Assembly: GCF_003600685.1 (NCBI RefSeq)
Contig: NZ_CP032084.1
Coordinates: forward strand, 2,294,001 to 2,358,000
DNA from: Achromobacter sp. B7
GTDB taxonomy: Bacteria; Pseudomonadota; Gammaproteobacteria; Burkholderiales; Burkholderiaceae_B
Reading direction: 5' to 3'
DNA: 64,000 bases
The notes under the pieces are model-generated. The model ran no database searches. It was given only the letters and a program-made list of their open reading frames with translations, and had not been told where the DNA came from. Of the stretch, positions 47,077-56,471 are shown in pieces; within the stretch, counting starts at the first letter, position 1, and every line of letters begins with the position of its first letter. The position numbers and the translations under genes were made by a program.

Positions 47077-48672
47077 GTGCGCGTAAACCTACCCATCAAC
47101 GATGTGGAAACCAAGCTGCGCGAGGATCAGTACCTGATCTCGCGCACCGACACCAAGGGCCGCATCGTTTACGCGAACCCGGCTTTTGTCGAAGTCAGCG
47201 GATTTACCCGCGAAGAACTGATCGGCAAGCCGCACAACATCGTGCGCCATCCCGACATGCCGCCCGAAGCCTACGCAGATCTGTGGGAAACGCTGGAAGC
47301 CGGCGAGTCGTGGTTGGGCCTGGTCAAGAATCGTCGCAAGGACGGTGGCTACTACTGGGTGCTGGCCAACGCCACGCCCATCGTCGAGAACGACGAAGTG
47401 GTGGCGTATTCGTCCGTGCGCGTGCGCCCGTCCGACGAACAGATCGAGATGGCAGAAGATCTCTACGCCCGCATCCGCGAAGGCACGGCACGCGGCGTCC
47501 GCATCAAGCGCGGACGGCCGGTGCGCGCTGGTTGGCGGCGTGGCTTGGACGTGATCGCGTTTCCGTTCCGGCGCAGCGTGCGCAGCCGTATGTTCCGTCA
47601 TGCCCTGGTGTCCGCGGGCATCGTGGCGGGCGCGGGCGCCTATGGCCTGCACGCCAATTGGGACAGCTTGGGCGTGTGGGGCGCCGGCCTGGGTTGCGGG
47701 GTGATCGCGTTGGGCGTGATGGCCATTTTCGGCATGGGCTGGAGCTTGTCGCGGTCGCTGCTGGACCCGATGCAGGATGCCGCCAACATGGCGCGCCAGG
47801 TTGCCGCCGGCAATCTCACCACGCAGATCATCGCGGACTCGGATGACGAAGTCGGCAGCTTGAAGTTCTCGCTGGAAGTCATGCGCAAGAGCCTGATCGG
47901 CATCGCGCAGGACGTCTATCGCGGCATTGAGGGCACGACGCATGCGGCCGTGCACATCGCGCGCGGCAACCAGGAACTGGCCGGCCGCACGGAAGGGCAG
48001 GCGTCTTCCTTGCAGCAGACGGCCGCCAGCATGGAGCAGCTGACGTCGACCGTGCGCCAGAACGCGGACAACGCACGTCAAGCCAACCAATTGGCCGCCA
48101 GCAGCATGGACGTGGCGCGGCGCGGTGGCGTGGCGGTGGGTCAGGTGGTGGACACCATGCACGGCATTTCGGCCAGCTCGCGCAAGATCGCCGACATCGT
48201 CAGCATCATCGAGGGCATTGCGTTCCAGACCAACATCCTGGCGTTGAACGCTGCCGTGGAAGCGGCCCGCGCCGGCGAAACCGGCAAGGGCTTCGCGGTG
48301 GTGGCGGGCGAAGTGCGCAGCCTGGCGCAAAAGAGCGCGCAGGCCGCCAAGGAGATCAAGGGGCTAATTGAGGATTCCGTGGACCGCGTGTCGGAAGGTT
48401 CGGCGCAAGCCGAGCAGGCGGGCGCGACGATGGAAGAAATCGTGGCCGCCGTCAATCGGGTCACCGACATCATCGGCGAGATCTCGCAAGCGTCCCAAGA
48501 GCAGTCCAGCGGCATCGAGCAGGTCGATACCGCCGTGTCGCAGATGGACGTGATGACCGTGCAGAACACGGCGCTGGTGCAGGAACTGGGCGGTGCGGTG
48601 ATGCAGCTGGGCACGCAGTCCGGCGCGCTGCGCGAGACGATTCGCGTCTTCCGCCTGACAGGGCAGCCGTAG
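47077..48672 (+). CDS. aer: PAS-domain aerotaxis receptor (Aer-type)
   Basis: Energy/redox receptor: an N-terminal PAS domain that in Aer binds FAD, a membrane anchor, HAMP and signalling hairpin. 531 residues from GTG 47077 ([17 protein letters not shown]), with GGAG 7 bases upstream. The frame is open to 46942 but that extension is not Aer-like. PAS core [40 protein letters not shown] and [20 protein letters not shown]. Hydrophobic hairpin at about 172-230. Signalling tip [20 protein letters not shown]. It lacks a CheR-docking tail. Last flagellar-regulon gene before the T6SS module. Confidence 0.93.
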   Translation: MRVNLPINDVETKLREDQYLISRTDTKGRIVYANPAFVEVSGFTREELIGKPHNIVRHPDMPPEAYADLWETLEAGESWLGLVKNRRKDGGYYWVLANATPIVENDEVVAYSSVRVRPSDEQIEMAEDLYARIREGTARGVRIKRGRPVRAGWRRGLDVIAFPFRRSVRSRMFRHALVSAGIVAGAGAYGLHANWDSLGVWGAGLGCGVIALGVMAIFGMGWSLSRSLLDPMQDAANMARQVAAGNLTTQIIADSDDEVGSLKFSLEVMRKSLIGIAQDVYRGIEGTTHAAVHIARGNQELAGRTEGQASSLQQTAASMEQLTSTVRQNADNARQANQLAASSMDVARRGGVAVGQVVDTMHGISASSRKIADIVSIIEGIAFQTNILALNAAVEAARAGETGKGFAVVAGEVRSLAQKSAQAAKEIKGLIEDSVDRVSEGSAQAEQAGATMEEIVAAVNRVTDIIGEISQASQEQSSGIEQVDTAVSQMDVMTVQNTALVQELGGAVMQLGTQSGALRETIRVFRLTGQP

Positions 48673-48717
48673 CCTTTTTCGTAAGCCTCCTATAGACGCG
48701 CGGCGCCTACGCTGCGC

Positions 48718-48760
48718 ACACTGGCCCCTCTCATTGGATTCGTCCTGGAGGGGCCAGTGT
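48718..48760 (+). promoter_or_regulatory. 13-bp inverted repeat covering the vgrG start site
   Basis: ACACTGGCCCCTC (48718-48730) and GAGGGGCCAGTGT (48748-48760) are perfect complements, 17 bases apart. The right arm includes most of the vgrG Shine-Dalgarno (GGAGG, 48747-48751) and the GTG start (48757-48759). In RNA the start site would be buried in a very stable stem. It could also act as the aer terminator (no T-run) or a protein-binding site. Confidence 0.75.
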
Positions 48761-51294
48761 CTTTGCAGGCGCACATTTATCGTTTTACGTTCACGCCCGC
48801 CAGTGGCGCGGCATTCGACGTCATTGAATTCACGCTGGACGAGGCGCTGTCCGAGACGTATCGGCTATGCGTGGAGTTGTCCAGCTTTGATCCCGCGGTG
48901 GATTTCGGCGCCTTGCTGGATCAGCCCGCGCTGTTCACGATATGGCGCGGGGCGGTGGCTATGCGGCACGTGCACGGCGTCGTCACCGAATTCGTTCAAG
49001 GCGACACGGGCTTTCGGCGCACGCGGTATCGGCTGGTGCTGGAACCGTCTTTGGCGCGCGCCGCGCTGTGTTCCGATTGGCGCATCTACCAGCATCTGTC
49101 CGCGCCCGAGATCCTGGCTGACGTCATCAAGCGGCAGGGGATTACCGACTACGAACAGGTGACGACGCAGGAACACCTGCCGCGCGAATATTGCGTGCAG
49201 GCCGGCGACACCGACTTGGCGTTTATCGACAGGCTGGCGGCCGAGGAAGGCTATTTCTATCGCTATGCGCATTCGGAGCATGGGCACCGATTGATTCATG
49301 GCGACCGGATTTATATCCACGGCGAGATCGCGGGCGGGCCGGTGGTTTACAACCCGATGCCGGGGGGTGATCAGGCAGAACCGGCGTTGCATCGGTTTTC
49401 TTATGCCGAGCGCGTGCGCACCGCCGTGCAGACTCAGCGCGACTACACCTACACGCATCCGCGCTATAGCCAGGAACATTCGCCGGTTGCATCGGATCTT
49501 TCTCATCAGGATGCCCGCTACGAACGTTACGACTACCCCGGCCGCTACAAACGCGACGAGGCGGGCCAGCCGTTTACCCAGACGCGCTTACTGGGCCGCC
49601 GCCGCGATGCGCGCGTGGCGGTGGTCGAAGGGGATGACGCGCGCTTGATTCCTGGCGTGGCGTTCGATCTTGTCGGTCATCCTCGCGAAGATTGGAACCA
49701 CGGTTGGCGACCCGTGCGGATGCAACATCGGGGCGTGCAGCCGTCGAGCCAGGAAGAAGAAGGATCGGGATCGCAGGAGGGGACGCAGTATCGCTACACC
49801 GCTGAACTGGTGCCCGACAAGGTCGATTGGAAGCCCGAGCCCTTACCCAAGCCGCGTATCGACGGCCACCAGATGGCGACGGTGGTTGGCCCGCCCAATG
49901 AAGAAATCTATTGCGACGACTGGGGCCGCGTCAAAGTCCAATTCCCGTGGGATCGCGTAGGCGAGCACAACGAACATAGCTCGTGCTGGATTCGCGTATC
50001 GCAGAACTGGGCCGGTGCGCAGTGGGGCCACATGGCGATACCTCGCATCGGACAAGAGGTCATCGTGCAATTCGCAAACGGCGACCCGGACCAGCCGCTG
50101 ATAATCGGCAGAACTTTCCGGGCGACCAATCTGCCGCCGTATGAATTGCCACGGCACAACGTCCTGAACACGATCAAGAGCAAGGAATTCCGGGGCAATC
50201 GCGCCAACGAATTGCGCTTGGATGACACGTCCGCGCAGATCAGCGCGGCGTTGATGAGCGAACACGGCGACACGCAGCTGCATCTGGGGTATCTGACGCA
50301 TCCGCGTCCAAGCGGTGGGCAAGCTCGCGGTGAAGGGTTCGAACTGCGCACGGACGAACATGGAGCGCTGCGGGCGGGGAAGGGGTTGTTGCTGACGGCC
50401 GAGACGCAACTGCACGCCAAGGGCGGGCAGTTGGATAGATCCGATATCGTCGCGGCTTTGCAAGCGGCGCTGGAACTTGCCCGCAACCTGGGGGATTACG
50501 CCCAGAAGCACGAAGGCGTTGCCCACGACGCCCGGCCGCAGCAAACCCTGTCGGATGCGGTGCGCGACCTGGGCCACGGCGCCAACAACCAGTCGGACGG
50601 GAGCGGCCTAGGCGACGTTGGCGCCATCGGCCTAAGCGCCCCAGCCGGCATCGCCGCCGCCACGCCGGCAGGCATCGTATTGTCGGCCGGTGGCAATGTG
50701 GACAGCGTCGCGCAACAGCATCAGCAGGTCAGCGCGGGCGACAAGATCGTGCTGAACGCGGGCGGCGATGTAGGCCTGTTCTCGCAAGGCGGTGCGCTGC
50801 GACAGATCGCGCATCAAGGCGAAATGCTGCTACAGGCGCAGCACAACGCCATTCGCATCCAGGCCGATCAAAGCGCGGAAATCACGTCCAGCCAACAACA
50901 CGTGCTGATCGCCGCCGACAAACACATCACGCTGTTGTGCGGCGGGGCGACGATCAAGATTGCCGACGGCAACATCGAACTGGGCATGCCGGGCACGTTT
51001 ACGGTGAAGGCAGCGCAGCACGTTTTTTCGGGGCCAAGCAGCGCGTCAATGGAATTCAACACCTGGGACGCAACCCCGTTCGACGACGCCTACGTTGTGC
51101 GAGACGCCGCCAGCCTAGAGCCGCTGGCGCACACCAAGGTGGAATTGCGCCGGGGTGACGGCGCCATCTTTCAGGTGGTCACCGACGCCCAGGGCCGCCT
51201 GCCCATGCAGCAGGATCTGTTGATGGATCTGGTCAGCATGCGCACCGTGTCGGCTGATTCCGACGCACAAGACAATCGCAAGGAAAACGCATGA
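48757..51294 (+). CDS. vgrG: T6SS spike protein VgrG with C-terminal TTR-like domain
   Basis: Trimeric tip of the type VI injection tube. 845 residues, starting with GTG. gp27-like part (about 10-330, with YRLVLEPSLARAALCSDWRI and QHLSAPEILADVIKRQGITDY), gp5-like OB fold (ATVVGPPNEEIYCDDWGRVK, PIIGRTF-type end at about 460), then a DUF2345 needle region with HQGEMLLQAQHNAIRIQADQ. The last 70 residues (VVRDAASLEPLAHTKVELRR, VTDAQGRLPMQ) look like a transthyretin-like domain. In other VgrGs such a domain loads a lipase effector (family knowledge), and a lipase gene follows directly. No baseplate, sheath or PAAR gene is nearby, so this is an orphan vgrG that would use a T6SS encoded elsewhere. 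Its start is within an inverted repeat. Confidence 0.94.
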   Translation: MSLQAHIYRFTFTPASGAAFDVIEFTLDEALSETYRLCVELSSFDPAVDFGALLDQPALFTIWRGAVAMRHVHGVVTEFVQGDTGFRRTRYRLVLEPSLARAALCSDWRIYQHLSAPEILADVIKRQGITDYEQVTTQEHLPREYCVQAGDTDLAFIDRLAAEEGYFYRYAHSEHGHRLIHGDRIYIHGEIAGGPVVYNPMPGGDQAEPALHRFSYAERVRTAVQTQRDYTYTHPRYSQEHSPVASDLSHQDARYERYDYPGRYKRDEAGQPFTQTRLLGRRRDARVAVVEGDDARLIPGVAFDLVGHPREDWNHGWRPVRMQHRGVQPSSQEEEGSGSQEGTQYRYTAELVPDKVDWKPEPLPKPRIDGHQMATVVGPPNEEIYCDDWGRVKVQFPWDRVGEHNEHSSCWIRVSQNWAGAQWGHMAIPRIGQEVIVQFANGDPDQPLIIGRTFRATNLPPYELPRHNVLNTIKSKEFRGNRANELRLDDTSAQISAALMSEHGDTQLHLGYLTHPRPSGGQARGEGFELRTDEHGALRAGKGLLLTAETQLHAKGGQLDRSDIVAALQAALELARNLGDYAQKHEGVAHDARPQQTLSDAVRDLGHGANNQSDGSGLGDVGAIGLSAPAGIAAATPAGIVLSAGGNVDSVAQQHQQVSAGDKIVLNAGGDVGLFSQGGALRQIAHQGEMLLQAQHNAIRIQADQSAEITSSQQHVLIAADKHITLLCGGATIKIADGNIELGMPGTFTVKAAQHVFSGPSSASMEFNTWDATPFDDAYVVRDAASLEPLAHTKVELRRGDGAIFQVVTDAQGRLPMQQDLLMDLVSMRTVSADSDAQDNRKENA

Positions 51295-53003
51295 AGCCGA
51301 TGCTGCCCGATGACGAGGTGCTGATTCCGTGTACACGCGACGACCTGGGCCGGCGAGTGTATTCAACACGCCTGACGCCGACAGAAGACAAGCGCGACAA
51401 GGTGCTGCTTTGCTCCGTGCCGGCGCCGATACCGGTGGTGTTTCTGCCCGGGATCATGGGTACGAATTTGCGCAATAAAGCGACCAAGGCGTCGGTATGG
51501 CAACCGCCAAATACCAGCTTTTCAATCGCCGATATTTTCGGGCTGATTGCTGCGATCTTCACCTGGTGGAGTCGGGGTCCAAAGGTGCGTCAGAAGCTGC
51601 TGGATCCGGCGGCCGTCGAGGTGGACGGCAGCGGCCCGATCAGTCTGGGCGATTCTGGGCTAAACGCCGACGCGGCACGACGACGGGGGTGGGGCAGCGC
51701 TCACAAGATGTACTACCACCCGTTCCTGGCCCGCCTGGAACAACTGCTGGACAACATCTATCGTGCGCGAAAAATTCAAAAGTGGTGGAACGAAGAAAGC
51801 CTGCGCGACCCCGCGGAATACGGCGAGGAACGGGGCCAGGTCACCGCGCTGACGGAAGGCGAATTAATGCACGCCGGCAAATACCAGTTCGACGTCTGGT
51901 GCGGCGGCTACAACTGGCTGCAATCCAATGCGGATTCCGCAGCAGACATCCGCGACTACATCGAAAACACGGTGCTAGCCCATTACCGCGAAGAAGGCGG
52001 GATCAGCGCCGAACAGGCCGACAGCATGAAGGTGATCCTGGTCACGCACTCGATGGGCGGCATCGTCAGCCGCGCGCTGACTCAGTTGCAGGGGTACGAC
52101 CGCGTGCTGGGCGTAGTCCACGGCGTGCAGCCCGCCAGCGGCGCACCGGCAGCCTATCACCACATGCGCTGCGGTTACGAAGGCGCGGTTCAGATCATCC
52201 TGGGATCCAACGCCGGCGAGGTCACCGCAGTCGTGGGGCGTTCGCCGGGCGGCCTGGAATTGCTACCCACGACGCAGCACCGAGGCGGCATGCCATGGCT
52301 GTTCCTGCGCGATGCCAAGGGGCAGGTGTTGAAAGACGCAGCCGGTGTTCCCCGCGCCTATCCGCAACGCGGGAATCCGTACGAAGAAATTTATAAAACC
52401 GAAGCGTGGTATGGCTTGGTGCCGGAGCAGAACACGAAGTACTTGAATATGTTGGAGAAGTCACGAGATTCCAAAGCGCCTTCCGGACCTCGAGTGCCCT
52501 TTGAGTTGATGTTGAGCAGGGTAGGGGCGTTTCAACAAGCATTATCGGCCGCAGGCTACCACCCCGAAACCTATGCGCACTATGGCGCCGATGATGGCTT
52601 GCATAGCTGGCGCGAGATTATCTGGCAAGGTGACCCTGCTCCAATGGAAATTTTTGGTGCCAAACCTCGTGATGACGGCAATGGCAGTTACCAAGGACTG
52701 TTCGAACGGAAGCTGCCCACATTGATCCCCACTACACCACCCTGGACGGAGCAGGGGCAGGACACACATGGCAGTGGAGGAGACGGAACCGTTTCAACAG
52801 ATTCTGGCCGGATACCGGGAAGAAGCGGTATCAAAGCCAGCTTCAGGCAAGGCAGTAAGGGTACTGGCGAATACAACAAGGCGATGGGCTATGAGCATGC
52901 GGATAGCTACGTCGACGAACGTGCTCAATGGGCCGCGATATTCGGTGTGATCAAAATCGCGCAACTTGCAGATTGGCACCCTTCTGATAAGGAACAGACA
53001 TGA
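51291..53003 (+). CDS. T6SS lipase/phospholipase effector (PGAP1/LCAT-like alpha/beta hydrolase)
   Basis: Putative membrane-lipid-degrading toxin carried by the VgrG before it; the genes overlap by ATGA. 570 residues. Oxyanion-type motif VVFLPGIMGTNL (about 49-60), nucleophile elbow VTHSMGGIVSR (S254), an Asp in GSGGDGTVS (D498) and a His in GYEHADSYVD (H536) make a plausible Ser-Asp-His triad. The elbow has Thr where GxSxG has its first Gly. A hydrophobic stretch at about 78-94 may act as a lid. Tle4-type effectors (TplE in Pseudomonas) are PGAP1-like and pair with Tli4 immunity proteins, and the next three genes look Tli4-like. The Tle4 label is therefore likely but not proven. It overlaps the next gene by 4 bases. 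Confidence 0.85.
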   Translation: MKPMLPDDEVLIPCTRDDLGRRVYSTRLTPTEDKRDKVLLCSVPAPIPVVFLPGIMGTNLRNKATKASVWQPPNTSFSIADIFGLIAAIFTWWSRGPKVRQKLLDPAAVEVDGSGPISLGDSGLNADAARRRGWGSAHKMYYHPFLARLEQLLDNIYRARKIQKWWNEESLRDPAEYGEERGQVTALTEGELMHAGKYQFDVWCGGYNWLQSNADSAADIRDYIENTVLAHYREEGGISAEQADSMKVILVTHSMGGIVSRALTQLQGYDRVLGVVHGVQPASGAPAAYHHMRCGYEGAVQIILGSNAGEVTAVVGRSPGGLELLPTTQHRGGMPWLFLRDAKGQVLKDAAGVPRAYPQRGNPYEEIYKTEAWYGLVPEQNTKYLNMLEKSRDSKAPSGPRVPFELMLSRVGAFQQALSAAGYHPETYAHYGADDGLHSWREIIWQGDPAPMEIFGAKPRDDGNGSYQGLFERKLPTLIPTTPPWTEQGQDTHGSGGDGTVSTDSGRIPGRSGIKASFRQGSKGTGEYNKAMGYEHADSYVDERAQWAAIFGVIKIAQLADWHPSDKEQT

Positions 53004-54199
53004 ACCGCATGTCTCGCGCATTGATTGCGGGCGGCGTCGCGACTTCCTTGGTTCTTTCCGGCTGCACCGCTTTCTCAACCCAATCCCGGAGTTCGACCGT
53101 GAACAAAGATGGATGGATCACGCACTGCTTTGGTCGGTATGTGATCGACCTTCCTGCGAATGCAGTTATCAGACCCAGTTACAGGCTGTGGGGTGACCCG
53201 CTGAAGTGGACGACAGAACCGGCTTCAGCCTTCGCAGACGTTGTTGTTGCACGAGAACGCGACCTCAAGGCACAGCCACATCACAAAAATAACGGCAGTT
53301 TGTTCTTACGTCGCATTGCCTTCGGTCCCGACGCGATGGGACTCTCTTCCTGGTACGCGGACTACAGTTTGGAGGCCTATCGCCTTGAGATCTATGCGGT
53401 GGCACAACCGGCGGGACGGATTTTGCGGTTGGAACATCTTGTATCGCCCGATCGCGAAGAGATGACTTTTGGGTACGTAAGGAACTGGACCAGCAACCTG
53501 CGTTCACGCGAACCGCTGGAAATCCCGACCGACCCCGGCTTCTGCATCGACGGCGCCTTCATCGCCGGCAGCGCATTCCAAGTCGAAGACTTCGAGGTGG
53601 GCGTGACCTTTCCCAACCATCCCGGCGCGCAATTTCTATTCCGCTCCAGCACTGGCGCCGAAGAAAACCGCTTGCTGGAAAGGATGGGCGGCTTCCTGAT
53701 GGGCGTTGCCAAGCTAGTCGCGGGCATGACCACCTTGCGCAAAGGCGAGCGCAACATCGGCCCGATCCAGGCCGAGGAATACGCCACGGCGGGCAGCCAG
53801 GAAGGACAGCGGCTTTACTCTTTTACCTGGGAATCGCAAGGCAAGGATGACTCGATCACCGAGCCGAATCTAGCCGCACAACTGGGCGTCCTGGAGCGCA
53901 ACCGCGACAACCAAGGCAACCCGCCACCGCCCGCGTTTGCATCGGACGCTGAAGCCGTGGCGTTATGGGACGCGATCGTCGAATCCATTCGCCTGCGTCC
54001 CGGCGCGGCGGGCGCCTCGTCAAGCCAGGGCAATGCGAGCACGGGGATGACGGCGGTGTCCGGCACGCCTTGCCCCTGGCCTGGCATCTGGAAGTGCGAC
54101 GGCGCGGCGCAGGAACCTGATCGGACCTTCATGCATGGCCAGATTCTGCCGCTGGTCGACGGGCGTGTAGTGCCGTGGCGGCTGGTCAAAGCGTTCTGA
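53000..54199 (+). CDS. Tli4-like immunity lipoprotein, copy 1
   Basis: 399 residues; the ATG overlaps the effector stop (ATGA). Lipoprotein signal with Cys22 (TSLVLSGCTAF), so the mature protein would sit in the periplasm, where a Tle phospholipase acts. N-terminal half NKDGWITHCFGRYVIDLPAN, C-terminal half WTSNLRSREPLEIPTDPGFC and LFRSSTGAEENRLLERMGG, ending with the block CPWPGIWKCDGAAQEPDRTF that recurs in T6SS-linked immunity proteins. Direct coupling to the effector makes this the main cognate immunity gene (inference). Copies 2 and 3 follow at exactly 1211-bp spacing. Confidence 0.85.
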   Translation: MNRMSRALIAGGVATSLVLSGCTAFSTQSRSSTVNKDGWITHCFGRYVIDLPANAVIRPSYRLWGDPLKWTTEPASAFADVVVARERDLKAQPHHKNNGSLFLRRIAFGPDAMGLSSWYADYSLEAYRLEIYAVAQPAGRILRLEHLVSPDREEMTFGYVRNWTSNLRSREPLEIPTDPGFCIDGAFIAGSAFQVEDFEVGVTFPNHPGAQFLFRSSTGAEENRLLERMGGFLMGVAKLVAGMTTLRKGERNIGPIQAEEYATAGSQEGQRLYSFTWESQGKDDSITEPNLAAQLGVLERNRDNQGNPPPPAFASDAEAVALWDAIVESIRLRPGAAGASSSQGNASTGMTAVSGTPCPWPGIWKCDGAAQEPDRTFMHGQILPLVDGRVVPWRLVKAF

Positions 54200-54210
54200 T
54201 AGGCAGCGAT

Positions 54211-55410
54211 ATGAATTCTGTGTTTCGAGCATTGATTGCTGCTGGCGTGGCGGCTTCCTTGGCTTTGTCCGGCTGCACCGCTTTCCCGACCCCATCCCGG
54301 AGTTCCACCGTGAACAAAGAAGGATGGATCACTCACTGCTTTGGTCGGTATGTGATCGACCTTCCTGCGAATGCAGTTATCAGACCCAGTTACAGGCTGT
54401 GGGGTGACCCGCTGAAGTGGATGACAGAACGGGCTTCTGCACTTGGCGAGGTCCTTGCTGCAAGAGAGCGTGATCTCAAGGCACAGCCGCATCAAAAGAG
54501 TAACGGCAGTTTGTTCTTACGTCGCATAGCCTTCGGTCCCGACGCGATGGGACTCTCTTCCTGGTACGCGGACTACAGTTTGGAGGCCTATCGCCTTGAG
54601 ACCTATGCGGTGGCGCAGCCGGCGGGACGGATTTTGCGGTTGGAGCATCTTGTATCGCCCGATCGCGAAGAGATGACTTTTGGGTACGTAAGAAACTGGA
54701 CCAGCAACCTACGTTCACGCGAACCGCTGGAAATGCCGACCGACCCCGGCTTCTGCATCGACGGCGCCTTCATCGCCGGCAGCGCATTCCAAGTGGAGAG
54801 CTTTCGAATTGGCGTGACCTTTCCCAACCATCCCGGGGCGCAGTTTCTATTCCGCTCCAGCACCGGCGCCGAAGAAAATCGCTTGCTGGAAAGGATGGGC
54901 GGCTTCCTGATGGGCGTTGCCAAGCTAGTCGCGGGCATGACCACCTTGCGCAAAGGCGAGCGCAACATCGGCCCGATCCAGGCCGAGGAATACGCCACGG
55001 CGGGCAGCCAGGAAGGGCAGCGGCTTTACTCCTTTACCTGGGAATCGCAAGGCAAGGATGACTCGATCACCGAGCCGAATCTAGCCGCACAACTGGGCGT
55101 CCTGGAGCGCAACCGCGACAACCAAGGCAACCCGCCACCGCCCGCGTTTGCATCGGACGCGGAGGCCGTGGCGTTATGGGACGCGATCGTCGAATCGATT
55201 CGCTTGCGCCCCGGCGCGGCGGGCGCGTCGTCAAGCCAGGGCAATCCGAGCACGGGGATGACGGCGGCGTCCGGTACGCCTTGCCCCTGGCCTGGCATCT
55301 GGAAGTGCGACGGCGCGGCGCAGGAACCTGAGCAGACCTTCATGCATGGCCAGATCCTGCCGCTGGTCGACGGGCGTGTAGTGCCGTGGCGGCTGGTCAA
55401 AGCGTTCTGA
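54211..55410 (+). CDS. Tli4-like immunity lipoprotein, copy 2
   Basis: 399 residues from the ATG at 54211 (MNSVFRALIAAGVAASLALS, lipobox LSGC); 12 codons of open frame upstream lie in the end of copy 1. Differs from copy 1 in the signal peptide and in a short block around residues 70-95, where ASALGEVLAARERDL replaces ASAFADVVVARERDL. The rest is nearly the same, including the C-terminal CPWPGIWKC block. It may protect against a related effector variant or raise dosage (inference). Confidence 0.85.
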   Translation: MNSVFRALIAAGVAASLALSGCTAFPTPSRSSTVNKEGWITHCFGRYVIDLPANAVIRPSYRLWGDPLKWMTERASALGEVLAARERDLKAQPHQKSNGSLFLRRIAFGPDAMGLSSWYADYSLEAYRLETYAVAQPAGRILRLEHLVSPDREEMTFGYVRNWTSNLRSREPLEMPTDPGFCIDGAFIAGSAFQVESFRIGVTFPNHPGAQFLFRSSTGAEENRLLERMGGFLMGVAKLVAGMTTLRKGERNIGPIQAEEYATAGSQEGQRLYSFTWESQGKDDSITEPNLAAQLGVLERNRDNQGNPPPPAFASDAEAVALWDAIVESIRLRPGAAGASSSQGNPSTGMTAASGTPCPWPGIWKCDGAAQEPEQTFMHGQILPLVDGRVVPWRLVKAF

Positions 55411-55421
55411 TAGGCAGCGAT

Positions 55422-56471
55422 ATGAATCCCGTGTTTCGAGCATCGATTGCTGCTGGCGTGGCGGCTTCCCTGGCGCTGTCCGGTTGCACCGCTTTCCCGA
55501 CCCCATCCCGGAGTTCCACCGTGAACAAAGAAGGATGGATCACGCACTGCTTTGGTCGGTATGTTATCGACCTTCCACCGGATGCTGTCGTTAGGCCAAG
55601 TTATAAGCTGTGGGGTATCCAGCTGGAATCACTCAAAGGTCCGGCATCGGCGCTTGATGACGTCATTAATGTTCGAGAGCGTGAATTGAAAGCGCAACCT
55701 CACTTGAGATCAGGTGGGACCATGTTCGTTCGTCGCGTTGCGCTTAGCCCGACCTCAACGGGTCTTTATTCTTGGTACGTGGACTTTAGCGACGAGGCGT
55801 ATCTTCTAGACACCTACGCTGTTGCTGAGCCTGCCGGCCGAGTCTTCCGCCTAAAAGTTCCGATATCACCTGACCGCGAAGAGCGCGCGATGCAACGCGC
55901 AAAGACCTGGACCAGCAACCTGCGTTCACGCGAACCGCTGGAAATCCCGACCGACCCCGGCTTCTGCATCGACGGCGGCTTCATCGCGGGCAGCGCGTTT
56001 CAAGTCGAGAGCTTTCGAATTGGCGTGACCTTTCCCAACCATCCCGGCGCGCAATTTCTATTCCGCTCCAGCACTGGCGCCGAAGAAAACCGCTTGCTGG
56101 AAAGGATGGGCGGCTTCCTGATGGGCGTTGCCAAGCTAGTCGCGGGCATGACCACCTTGCGCAAAGGCGAGCGCAACATCGGCCCGATCCAGGCGGAGGA
56201 ATACGCCACGGCGGGCAGCCAGGAAGGACAGCGGCTTTACTCTTTTACCTGGGAATCGCAGGGCAAGGATGACTCGATCACCGAGCCCAATCTAGCCGCG
56301 CAGTTGGGCGTCCTGGAGCGCAACCGCGACAACCAAGGCAACGCGCCACCACCCGCGTTTGCATCGGACGCTGAAGCCGTGGCGTTATGGGACGCGATCG
56401 TCGAATCCATTCGCCTGCGTCCCGGCGCGGCGGGCGCGTCGTCAAGCCAGGGCAATGCGAGCACGGGGTGA
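55422..56471 (+). pseudogene. Tli4-like immunity lipoprotein, copy 3, frameshifted and 3'-truncated
   Basis: Open for 349 residues from the ATG at 55422, signal MNPVFRASIAAGVAASLALS with lipobox LSGC. Residues about 48-162 are strongly diverged from copies 1 and 2 (DLPPDAVVRPSYKLWGIQLE, VNVRERELKAQPHLRSG-like) and richer in A/T. Residues 163-349 are again nearly the same. One A found in copies 1 and 2 is missing after CACGGGG (56462-56468), which creates TGA at 56469-56471. The DNA still carries the CPWPGIWKC region in the shifted frame, then similarity ends at 56533, so the last 80 or so bases are lost. The truncated protein may still be made, with a different N-terminal half; whether it protects is unknown. 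Confidence 0.8.
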
